From Arcanobacterium canis (GTDB taxonomy: Bacteria > Actinomycetota > Actinomycetes > Actinomycetales > Actinomycetaceae), in NCBI RefSeq assembly GCF_029625435.1, contig NZ_CP121208.1, positions 248,001 through 312,000 of the forward strand: a stretch of DNA of 64,000 bases. The letters are read 5' to 3'. Position 1 is the stretch's first letter. Every line of letters begins with the position of its first letter. The notes under the pieces were generated by a model, which saw only the letters and a program-made list of their open reading frames with translations, was not told the origin of the DNA and ran no database searches. Both the position numbers and the translations under genes were made by a program. This document shows, piece by piece, positions 27,978 through 35,303 of this stretch.

Positions 27978-28053
27978 GGGGCTATGGCGCAGTTGGTAGC
28001 GCGTTTCGTTCGCAATGAAAAGGTCCGGGGTTCGAATCCCCGTAGCTCCACCA
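27978..28053 (+). tRNA. tRNA-Ala (anticodon CGC)
   Basis: Acceptor GGGGCTA with TAGCTCC, D-arm GCGC-AGTTGGTA-GCGC, anticodon stem TTTCG/TGAAA around the loop TTCGCAA (anticodon CGC, reads GCG), and T-arm CGGGG-TTCGAAT-CCCCG. The discriminator is A, and the 3' CCA is encoded (28051-28053). Confidence 0.96.
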
Positions 28054-28100
28054 GTGAAGAGGTCTGAACGGCAATCTGCCGTTCAGACCTCTTCACTTTT
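28053..28100 (+). terminator. Terminator after tRNA-Ala
   Basis: A perfect 21-bp stem (28053-28073 with 28077-28097) has a 3-base loop and is followed by TTTTTC. The stem begins in the encoded CCA. Confidence 0.93.
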
Positions 28101-28212
28101 TCGTTCCGATCTTCCTTTTGGTGGGCACGTGACGTTAGGAAAGGCTGCGTCAATACAGCGATACATGGCGATAAAAACCATCTAAAACGCCAAAAAACAG
28201 ATGATAGCTTTC

Positions 28213-28242
28213 TATAATGTTCCTACACGCAATAAAAGTAAG
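28213..28242 (+). promoter_or_regulatory. Promoter -10 box and RBS of the DUF3160 gene
   Basis: TATAAT at 28213-28218 is a consensus -10 box. AAGGAG at 28237-28242 lies eight bases before the GTG start. No good -35 box is seen, and the region is A-rich. Confidence 0.6.
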
Positions 28243-28253
28243 GAGACGGCAAC

Positions 28254-30686
28254 GTGCGTTTTCTCAAGATAAAAAAATTGAGCTTTTCCACGCAACCAGT
28301 TCAATCTGACAGTTCGCCGGTTCAGAGTCAGGGGCGTCGGAGCGCTGGAACACTAGTGAACAAAGGAATCGGGATTGTCGGCGCTTTGGCGCTCGTTTCG
28401 GCTTGTGGTGTTGCGGGTACTGCGGGTCAGGGTGGGGGCGAAAAGAGCCAAGTGGAGGCGCTGGTTAATACCGTCGCACGCGCACGAATCATCCCACTCC
28501 TCAACGAAGAGGAGGCACTGAACTCCACACCTTCCCTCAGTAGCTATATTGACGAGGGAACCTTTAAAGAGAACTTCGCAGAGGCAATGAAGTCTGTCGC
28601 GCAATCGCCTAGCCCAGCACAGGGCGAAGGTAAGCAGGCAGGTCCAGATTCTGCGAAGAAGAGGGCGGAGAGTAAATCAAATCAGGTAGCAGGTGGCTCC
28701 GCGGCAGCTCCTAACCCATATGGGAAAATGAGTCCATACAAGGTTGACGCCAACTTGTCGAATGTTGTGAATGCAAAGGACTTCGAAGGTCTCACCACCG
28801 ATCAGAAGCGACTTCTCGAAAAGAATAATTTCGTGATCGGCGGTAACTATGGGCGTGAGGAGTTCTTCGATATCTACGAGAGCAACCGTTACACTATGCT
28901 TCCCAATTTCGTCACGGTTGATTCCATGATGCACAGCTATCATCTTTTCTTCCAGCAGCTTCAGAAGAGTGTTGAGAAAACTCAGCTCACAAATAAGCTG
29001 GCGACGATGAGTAAGGAACTTCTCGCTGAAAGCCAAGCGCAACTGACAAGCCTGGCTGGAACCGAGTGGGAAAAGGCTGCTACGCGCAATGTCGCTTTCT
29101 TTGCCGTTGCGGCCAAACTGCTGAGTCCAGATACTCAGGTTCCGCAGAAGGTGTCAAATATGGTTGCCTCTGAGCTACAACTCATCCAGAGTGCAAGTGG
29201 TTCCGCCAAATCTCCGCTCCTGGGTAAAGATACAGATTATTCGCAATATCAGGTGCGAGGCTACTACGAGAAAACTCCGCAGCTCCAGGCCTATTTCAAA
29301 GCGATGATGTGGTACGGCAATATGCACTTCACTCAGAAAGACGAGGAACTTGACCGCAGCGCACTTCTTGCCACCCTGGCGATTTCCAACAAGGCACTCA
29401 AAGAATGGGAAACCATCTACACCACCACCGCCTTTTTCGCTGGTGAGAGTGACGACTCGGGATATTACGAGTACCTGCCGATGATCCACACTGCCTACGG
29501 AAAGAATGCCAGCGTGAAGGATCTTCCCAAGAATGATGCTGCCTGGAAAAAGTTCCATGAGTTGACGGCGAAGGTGACGCCTCCGCGAATTGCGACGGGC
29601 ACGTTGGGCGTCGTTGATAAGGAAAATACGGGATATGAGGAGCAGCTGGGATTCCGAGTGATGGGTCAACGTTTCACTCTTGATCAACGCGTATTCTCCG
29701 AGCTCCTTTCCCCTCGGGTGAAGGCGAATCCCGCAGGTGAAGATCGCGTGTTGCCTGATGCCCTGGACGTGCCAAATGTTCTTGGCTCAACTCAGGCACA
29801 AACCATTCTCAAACAGCAAGGAGCTACGGAGTACGCGAAGTATAACGACAATGTTGAGAAGTTGCGCAAGGAAATCGCCAACGATCCAAACGGTATGTGG
29901 ACTGGAAGCCTCTCGGCGCAGTGGCTGTATACACTCAACCCGCTCTTAGCCTCAAAGGGGGAAGGCTATCCGAGCTTCATGACGTCATCGGCGTGGGATA
30001 AAAAGACGCTCCAGAGTTATCTTTCCAGCTACACCGAACTCAAGCATGACACCGTTCTTTATGCCAAGCAGGTGATGGCTGAAATGGGTGGTGGCCCTAT
30101 CCCTGAGAAGGACGACCGTGGATACGTGGAGCCGGAGCCGGAGCTGTATACCAGGCTCGCGAAGCTCGCCAAGGCAACCTCCGAGGGCCTTGAACGGTAC
30201 GGCCTGATTTCAGATGAGAATAAGAAGAGCCTTGGCATCCTTGCCCAACTTTCGACAAAGCTTGCGGATATCAGCGTCAAGGAACTTTCGGGCGAGAAGC
30301 TAAGCAACGAGGACTACGAACTGATCCGCACGTTTGGCGGACAGCTCGAACACTTCTGGGTGATTGGCAATAAGGATGGTATTAATGGCGAGCCGATTCA
30401 GTCCCTCCAATACCCCGCAAGTCTCGTGACGGATATTGCGACTTCCAACTCAGGAGAAGTCCTCCACATCGGAACCGGGGCAGTGAACGAGATCTTCGTT
30501 GTGTTCCCGATTGACGGGGAACTACATATCGCCAGCGGTGGCGTCTCAAGCTTCTACGAATTCACACAAGGTGGATCGCGCCGCATGACCGATACGGAAT
30601 GGCAAGAAAAGGTGCGTTCCTGGGATGATCAGCCGACCGCGCCCGCGTGGCTGAGCGACATTCAAGCGAAGCGAGATGCGAGCTGA
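28254..30686 (+). CDS. DUF3160-family lipoprotein
   Basis: An 810-aa exported protein. Residues ~38-51 form a lipoprotein signal with lipobox LVSAC (C51), so it should be anchored on the outer face of the membrane. The long N-region is unusual, but the GTG at 28254 has a clear RBS; GTG 28356 (MNKGIGIVGALALVSAC) would give a more normal signal but lacks one. Residues ~165-790 match the DUF3160 pattern (NYGREEFFDIYESNRY, FVTVDSMMHSYHLFFQQL). It lies with the next gene in the accessory region before the pilus operon; the function is unknown. Confidence 0.75.
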   Translation: MRFLKIKKLSFSTQPVQSDSSPVQSQGRRSAGTLVNKGIGIVGALALVSACGVAGTAGQGGGEKSQVEALVNTVARARIIPLLNEEEALNSTPSLSSYIDEGTFKENFAEAMKSVAQSPSPAQGEGKQAGPDSAKKRAESKSNQVAGGSAAAPNPYGKMSPYKVDANLSNVVNAKDFEGLTTDQKRLLEKNNFVIGGNYGREEFFDIYESNRYTMLPNFVTVDSMMHSYHLFFQQLQKSVEKTQLTNKLATMSKELLAESQAQLTSLAGTEWEKAATRNVAFFAVAAKLLSPDTQVPQKVSNMVASELQLIQSASGSAKSPLLGKDTDYSQYQVRGYYEKTPQLQAYFKAMMWYGNMHFTQKDEELDRSALLATLAISNKALKEWETIYTTTAFFAGESDDSGYYEYLPMIHTAYGKNASVKDLPKNDAAWKKFHELTAKVTPPRIATGTLGVVDKENTGYEEQLGFRVMGQRFTLDQRVFSELLSPRVKANPAGEDRVLPDALDVPNVLGSTQAQTILKQQGATEYAKYNDNVEKLRKEIANDPNGMWTGSLSAQWLYTLNPLLASKGEGYPSFMTSSAWDKKTLQSYLSSYTELKHDTVLYAKQVMAEMGGGPIPEKDDRGYVEPEPELYTRLAKLAKATSEGLERYGLISDENKKSLGILAQLSTKLADISVKELSGEKLSNEDYELIRTFGGQLEHFWVIGNKDGINGEPIQSLQYPASLVTDIATSNSGEVLHIGTGAVNEIFVVFPIDGELHIASGGVSSFYEFTQGGSRRMTDTEWQEKVRSWDDQPTAPAWLSDIQAKRDAS

Positions 30687-31323
30687 CCTGAAGAGTCGCC
30701 ACCGCACATTGAGTTGGGTAATTTTCATTGCGGGAATCGCAATTCTCTGTGCGGTGGCGGCCTTTCTCTTTTTCCAACGCGAACCCCTCAGCGTCCGCGA
30801 ACAGCTCCGACAGGAGCTGCCCAGCTGGGTCCGCTGGGAGGGCGTTGAGAAAGACGTCGATCTTGACGACGATGGAGAACCAGAACGTCTTGTGCTCGAT
30901 AACGGAGTGGTGACTGTTTCCGAATCAGCTCGTAAATCCTGGGTTTCGCCGCAAGAGTGGCTGGTTTCCAATGTTTTTGCCGCGGATATTGATCGCGATG
31001 GAAAGACCGAACTCATTGCGTTGACATGGAAGCGGGGGAGCTACGGTCCCTTCAAACCATTTTGGGAGGAAGACGACGCCGATAAGCCCTATCAGCATGT
31101 CTTCGTCTTTCGTTATGTTGACGAGAGTGCGGCAGTGAAGAGTAAGAGACCTGCAGATGTGAGCATGGGAATCGAGCAGGTGTGGATGTCATCTAACATT
31201 GGTTTCCAGGCTCAGCGCGCCGAACTCACAGGAGACTTGCTCCTGCATTTGCATACTCCTGAGGGTGTGGAGACCATTTGGCGGTGGCAGGGGTGGGGCT
31301 TCAAACTCGACAAAAAGCAATGA
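30676..31323 (+). CDS. Small membrane-anchored protein with FG-GAP-like Asp-rich motifs
   Basis: A 215-aa protein with an N-terminal TM anchor (WVIFIAGIAILCAVAAFLFF) and two Asp-rich loops (VDLDDDGEPERL, ADIDRDGKTELI) of the kind found in FG-GAP/VCBS repeat proteins, likely Ca-binding and extracellular. It overlaps the DUF3160 gene by 11 bp and so forms an operon with it. No exact family is recognised; the two proteins may form one surface complex. Confidence 0.65.
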   Translation: MRADLKSRHRTLSWVIFIAGIAILCAVAAFLFFQREPLSVREQLRQELPSWVRWEGVEKDVDLDDDGEPERLVLDNGVVTVSESARKSWVSPQEWLVSNVFAADIDRDGKTELIALTWKRGSYGPFKPFWEEDDADKPYQHVFVFRYVDESAAVKSKRPADVSMGIEQVWMSSNIGFQAQRAELTGDLLLHLHTPEGVETIWRWQGWGFKLDKKQ

Positions 31324-31777
31324 AAGATGAATCCATTCATGAGGGCGATTTCTCATACTGTAGGTGGGGTTGCGCTGTAGCCCCAGGGATGATTTTTCTG
31401 GGATCGTATACTTTTCTGGGTGGAAAAATCGATAGATTTCGCTACTCCGGCACTTCGACGGTGTGGTAAAGTGAGCGGGAGAGACCTGCAGGTAAAAGAG
31501 TAAAAATAGTTGCAGTAGTGGCGACAGAAGGTGTCTCTCGTCGTCGTTCAGTAGCCACAGTTGGTTCCCGTGATACCGCGAGTTTCGGGTAATTGATTGA
31601 TGGAGTGCATGGTAGGCATCCATCGGTGAGTGTGAGATGAATAGCGGGGAGTCGGTGTAGCCAAGCTCCTTGAAGCTGTCCATTCATGAGGTGGGGCGGT
31701 CTGTAATTTTATGCAAAGGAGTTAAGTAGAACTCCGAGTATCACCATGTTAGTATCTTCATCCGTACGCCAGCCGAA

Positions 31778-31789
31778 GTTAACGTTAAC
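31778..31789. promoter_or_regulatory. Palindrome GTTAACGTTAAC upstream of the pilin gene
   Basis: A perfect 12-bp palindrome about 240 bp before the pilin start, and a plausible dimeric regulator site. Its half-sites also resemble the GTTAC motif seen upstream of the peptidoglycan hydrolase genes. Confidence 0.4.
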
Positions 31790-31881
31790 CACTAGATGTA
31801 AACGACGGCCTCACCAACGAATAACAAGGTAGACGCCTTATAGAGAACACTCAAAACGTTTCACGCATCTCTAGTAAATTT

Positions 31882-31908
31882 GCACAAAATATCGGCACAA
31901 AATAATCG
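31882..31908 (+). repeat. Near-tandem direct repeats upstream of the pilin gene
   Basis: GCACAAAATATCG is followed directly by GCACAAAATAATCG (one inserted base). They sit ~120 bp before the pilin ATG, where an activator could bind. Confidence 0.55.
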
Positions 31909-32028
31909 TCAGACTACGTATTTGTAGCCTGAAAAATGTGTACCAAACAGACATATCCGTGAGAGGAGTGCGCTGTTTTGGTCCATTGCTTGTCAACAGC
32001 AAACATTTCACAACAGGAATGAGGAACT

Positions 32029-33540
32029 ATGACTAAAAAGTCCATTCGCGCCGTCGCAGCGACGACGATGATGGCACTGGCACTGTCTTTCGGTGCAGGA
32101 TCTGCATTCGCAGAGCCGTCCCGGGGGGGGGGAGAGAATCTTTCCACAGTAGAGCAACTTGGTGCTGCAAATATCGATGTTAAGCATCCTGCCTCGATCA
32201 CGATTCACAAACTTCTAAATCCAGAATCAACGCACAAGGCGACGGGTGTTGAAGACCGTGCTGCTAAGGGTAAGAAACTCTCAGGTGTAAGGTTTACTAT
32301 CACTAAGCTGAGTCTGGAACTGGATAATCAAGAAAATCTTAAGACAGCGGCTACCTTAACAGCGGAACAAGCTCAAGCTCTCAAGTCTGGTACCAAGTAT
32401 GATGTCACCACTGCAGATCAAGGCATGATTAAACAACAACTCCCTGTTGGTGTTTACTTGGTGGAAGAAAATCAGTTGCGTGATGGCGACGATGTCCGCG
32501 CAGACGGTGAAAAGGTGGAAAAGCCTTCGGAGATCAAGGCTGCCGCGCCGTTCGTAGTCCGAGTTCCAATGTCCAATGGTGAGAAGAAAGACTGGAACTA
32601 TGACGTGCATGTCTACCCAAAGAACACTTCCGATAAGCTCGAGAAAAAGGTAATTGATGCTGGCCGGAATGGCGGTGACACCATTACCTATACAATTGAT
32701 GCGTCCGTTCCTCAGGTGGATGAGGAATATACTCGTACAGTTTTCAATATTGTTGATGATTATGATGAGACCAAGCTGGAACCTGGTAGCATTCAGATTG
32801 AATCGGTTGTGATGGGGCAAACAGCCTTTGAAAAGGGAGTTGATTTCGAAACTTCTGATGACAACAAGCGTTTGACTATTACATTCAAGACCGGTGAGAA
32901 AGTTGGCCTTTCTAAACTGGTCAACAACCAGGTCGTTACCGTTAAACTGACTGCCAAGATCAAAGAAGCGGGTGAGATTGTCAACAAGGCAACTCGTATT
33001 ACTCGTGACACTAGTGTTGAAGAAGACAAGACAAAGAACACTAATGATGTTAAGACGTACCTTGGTAAAATCAAGGTGATCAAGACGGGTATTGAAGGCA
33101 AGAAATTGTCCGGGGCGGAGTTTGGTGTATTCCGCTGCACCCCCGCCGGCTCAACTTGGAATCTCAATGGTGACGCAATTGAGACGTTGAAAACTAATGC
33201 TCAAGGCGAAGCTATCTCTAAGCCACTCCATGTCACCGATTTTGAAAATAATCTGGAGACTGTAACTAAACCAGAGAATCAGAATTACTGCCTCAAAGAA
33301 ACCAAAGCACCGGATGGATACTTGCTTTCAGAGGAGATCACACACTTCACCCTTGCAAAGGCTGATGTGCTTGCAAAATCGGACTTCATTACCTTTACCA
33401 AGGAGATCGAGAACAAGCCCTCAGACACCCCGGATCTTCCGCTGACCGGTGGCCAGGGCATTGCTCTCCTTGTGATTCTCGGTGCAGGCGTCGCTGGCGC
33501 CGCAGTTTACTCCGCTCGTCGTAACTCGACCAAGGCCTGA
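32029..33540 (+). CDS. Major pilin subunit (SpaA-type, LPLTG)
   Basis: A 503-aa sortase-assembled pilin. It has a signal peptide (residues 1-28, ending AFA), the pilin motif WNYDVHVYPKN (Lys at ~198, the expected isopeptide-linking residue), Cna-B/SpaA-type Ig domains (~205-345 and ~350-460), an E-box (YCLKETKAPDGYLL, Glu ~424), the sorting signal LPLTG (residues 470-474), a hydrophobic segment and a basic tail. A run of ten G bases (32123-32132) encodes RGGG directly after the cleavage site. It is the first gene of the pilus operon, preceded by AATGAGGAACT. Base use is more AT-rich than the flanking core genes. Confidence 0.93.
   Translation: MTKKSIRAVAATTMMALALSFGAGSAFAEPSRGGGENLSTVEQLGAANIDVKHPASITIHKLLNPESTHKATGVEDRAAKGKKLSGVRFTITKLSLELDNQENLKTAATLTAEQAQALKSGTKYDVTTADQGMIKQQLPVGVYLVEENQLRDGDDVRADGEKVEKPSEIKAAAPFVVRVPMSNGEKKDWNYDVHVYPKNTSDKLEKKVIDAGRNGGDTITYTIDASVPQVDEEYTRTVFNIVDDYDETKLEPGSIQIESVVMGQTAFEKGVDFETSDDNKRLTITFKTGEKVGLSKLVNNQVVTVKLTAKIKEAGEIVNKATRITRDTSVEEDKTKNTNDVKTYLGKIKVIKTGIEGKKLSGAEFGVFRCTPAGSTWNLNGDAIETLKTNAQGEAISKPLHVTDFENNLETVTKPENQNYCLKETKAPDGYLLSEEITHFTLAKADVLAKSDFITFTKEIENKPSDTPDLPLTGGQGIALLVILGAGVAGAAVYSARRNSTKA
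32123..32132 (+). repeat. G10 homopolymer tract in the pilin gene
   Basis: Ten consecutive G residues lie in codons 32-35 of the major pilin gene. Losing one G gives a stop about 8 codons later (RGGERIFPQ then TAG), and gaining one gives a stop about 20 codons later (TAA). The reading frame is intact at the length seen here (G10). Confidence 0.9.
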
Positions 33541-33556
33541 GTGAACAACAGCTATT

Positions 33557-33582
33557 AAGGAGAAAGCTTTCAATATCTCCTT
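33557..33582 (+). other. Small hairpin after the major pilin gene
   Basis: AAGGAGA (33557-33563) pairs with TCTCCTT (33576-33582). It immediately precedes the larger stem-loop. Confidence 0.5.
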
Positions 33583-33585
33583 GAT

Positions 33586-33641
33586 GGGTGGGCGTGTTAT
33601 TTCGAAAACGTGCCAATCGTATGAAAATAACGCGCCCACCC
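33586..33641 (+). terminator. Large stem-loop between the major pilin and sortase genes (attenuator/processing site)
   Basis: GGGTGGGCG-T-GTTATTT (33586-33602) pairs with AAATAAC-G-CGCCCACCC (33625-33641), 17 bp with one T-G wobble and a 22-base loop. No T-run follows, so it is likely a partial terminator or an mRNA stabiliser. It would allow more pilin shaft subunit than sortase and minor pilins. Confidence 0.65.
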
Positions 33642-33678
33642 CGCTCTTCGGGACGCATCATCTATTGAGAAGGAACAC

Positions 33679-34635
33679 ATGAGTACGCACATCATTGCAG
33701 AGTCTCAAAAGGTTGAGGGCAAGCAGCCCGTGGCGGAAACGTCGGTGTGGGGCCGGATTGCGTTGCCGCTCATTCTTGCCACGATTTCTATTGTGATCAT
33801 GTTGTATCCCGTCGTCGTGACTCAGCTGAAGAATCTTGAGCAGATGCGCGTCTCGGCAGAGTACTCCCAACAAGAAACAGCGGTGAACCCTCAGGAACTC
33901 TCCAAAGAGTTCACGTCAGCGCAAAAATACAATGCGACACGCGCCCAAGGTCCGATCCTTGATCCGTGGTTGGCCCGCATTTCCAAAGATAATCGCGACT
34001 ATCAGGCGTATCTTTCAGAACTGAATACTTTTGAAGTGATGGGGCGTTTGGTGATCCCTGCAATCAACGTGGATCTCCCTGTCTACCATGGCACGGGGGA
34101 AGATTCCTTGCAGCGCGGAGTTGGCCATCTTTATGGCTCAGATCTCCCAGTTGGCGGTCAAGGAACTCATTCTGTTCTTACGTCACATTCCGGGCTTCGT
34201 AATGCAACGCTTTTTGACAATCTTGTGAACCTGAAGAAAGGCGACTCGTTCTACATCGGAGTTGCTGGTCAACGCTTGAAGTACCAGGTTTATGAAACTC
34301 AAGTAGTGCTTCCTAACGAAATCGAGTCCCTGAACCAGGTCAAAGGAAAAGATCTGGTCACCCTCATTACGTGTACGCCCTACGGTATTAATTCCCATCG
34401 ACTCCTTGTACACGCCGAACGTGTGCCCATGGATGAAACAGAAGAAGTCGCAGTTTTTAACGAACCAAGCACTCTGAACTGGCAGTGGTGGATGTTTGCA
34501 CTGATGGCTGCTGCGCTTGCCCTCGCACTTGGCATGGGTGTGTGGGCACGTAATCAAGTACGTGCAACCCGCGTCCATAAATCGCACTCTTGCGAAACCG
34601 AGACCCCGCTTTTCACTGGGAAAAATAACTCATGA
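33679..34635 (+). CDS. Class C pilin sortase
   Basis: A 318-aa transpeptidase that polymerises the LPxTG pilins into a covalent fibre. It has an N-terminal TM (LPLILATISIVIMLYPVVV), a catalytic beta-barrel with H170 (LTSHSGL), C232 (TLITCTPYGINSHR) and R241, and a C-terminal TM (WWMFALMAAALALALGMGVW). The His motif is TSHSGL where TGHRGL is usual. A lid segment (DPWLARISKDNRDY) precedes the barrel. It overlaps the minor pilin gene by 4 bp. Confidence 0.95.
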   Translation: MSTHIIAESQKVEGKQPVAETSVWGRIALPLILATISIVIMLYPVVVTQLKNLEQMRVSAEYSQQETAVNPQELSKEFTSAQKYNATRAQGPILDPWLARISKDNRDYQAYLSELNTFEVMGRLVIPAINVDLPVYHGTGEDSLQRGVGHLYGSDLPVGGQGTHSVLTSHSGLRNATLFDNLVNLKKGDSFYIGVAGQRLKYQVYETQVVLPNEIESLNQVKGKDLVTLITCTPYGINSHRLLVHAERVPMDETEEVAVFNEPSTLNWQWWMFALMAAALALALGMGVWARNQVRATRVHKSHSCETETPLFTGKNNS

Positions 34636-35303
34636 CAAACATGATGAAAATGATGGTTGCTGCACTTGTCGCACTGATCGTTACTGCCGTAGTGCCCACC
34701 GCCTGGGCGCTCGATCAACCTGACGATTTAATCTCGGGAAAGTCGCGTCTCACGGTCGCGTTGCCTGCTGGTAATCCATACGACGACGTTAAGATGCCGC
34801 CACTTGATGGTTATACGGTGAAGCTGTCGCGTGTGCGGGTGGATGTGCGAACCAACGCAGACTACGATCATGCTGCCTCGCTGAAGTATGACGCTGCACT
34901 CACGCTCGGTACCCATGCTGTGAGTATGAAAACAACGGGCGCCGACGGCGTCGTGACGTTCCATGACCTTGAGCCTGCTTTGTACGTTGTACAAACTGAT
35001 CTTCCTGAGGGGCGAAAAGGCGTAGTGAAGATCAATCCAGCCCTGGTGCTACTGCCCGGAAAGAATGCTGACGGATCTTTTGCGCACGCAGTGACGATGA
35101 AACTCAAGCATTCACCAGAGTTTCAGCCCACGCCGCCCCCGAATATTCCAAATCCACACCCGACACCAACGCCCACCCCACCAGCTCCGAAGCGACCACC
35201 CTTGCCGTGGACCGGAGCTTCGGTTGTGGGTACGGGGGTTGTGGCCACAGCCCTAGTCACTGGTGGCGTGGTACTTGCACGTAAGAAGAAAGGACAGATC
35301 TGA
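34632..35303 (+). CDS. Minor (base) pilin with LPWTG sorting signal
   Basis: A 223-aa surface protein. It has a signal peptide (residues 1-26), one compact Ig-like domain (TVKLSRVRVDVRTNADYD ... YVVQTDLPEGRK), a Pro/Thr-rich stalk (PTPPPNIPNPHPTPTPTPP), LPWTG near residue 191, a TM segment and the tail RKKKGQI. Its small size, Pro-rich stem and position right after the sortase fit the basal pilin that anchors the fibre to the wall. The assignment as base rather than tip is inference. Confidence 0.82.
   Translation: MTNMMKMMVAALVALIVTAVVPTAWALDQPDDLISGKSRLTVALPAGNPYDDVKMPPLDGYTVKLSRVRVDVRTNADYDHAASLKYDAALTLGTHAVSMKTTGADGVVTFHDLEPALYVVQTDLPEGRKGVVKINPALVLLPGKNADGSFAHAVTMKLKHSPEFQPTPPPNIPNPHPTPTPTPPAPKRPPLPWTGASVVGTGVVATALVTGGVVLARKKKGQI

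Larger units (their letters stand above)
31324..32028. other. 705-bp non-coding region upstream of the pilus operon
   Basis: No ORF here has convincing codon use or start signals. It contains a 13-bp direct repeat TCCATTCATGAGG (near 31331 and 31678), a perfect 12-bp palindrome GTTAACGTTAAC (31778-31789), near-tandem repeats GCACAAAATATCG (31882-31894) and GCACAAAATAATCG (31895-31908), and a small hairpin CAGACTAC...GTAGCCTG (31910-31931). It is AT-richer than its surroundings. It probably holds the pilus promoter and regulator sites, and could include the remnant of an insertion. Confidence 0.6.

Noticed and set aside
31189-31683. Minus-strand ORF overlapping the end of the 215-aa gene
   Set aside because: No RBS or promoter, His/Leu/Pro-rich odd composition, and half of it is antisense to a plausible gene.
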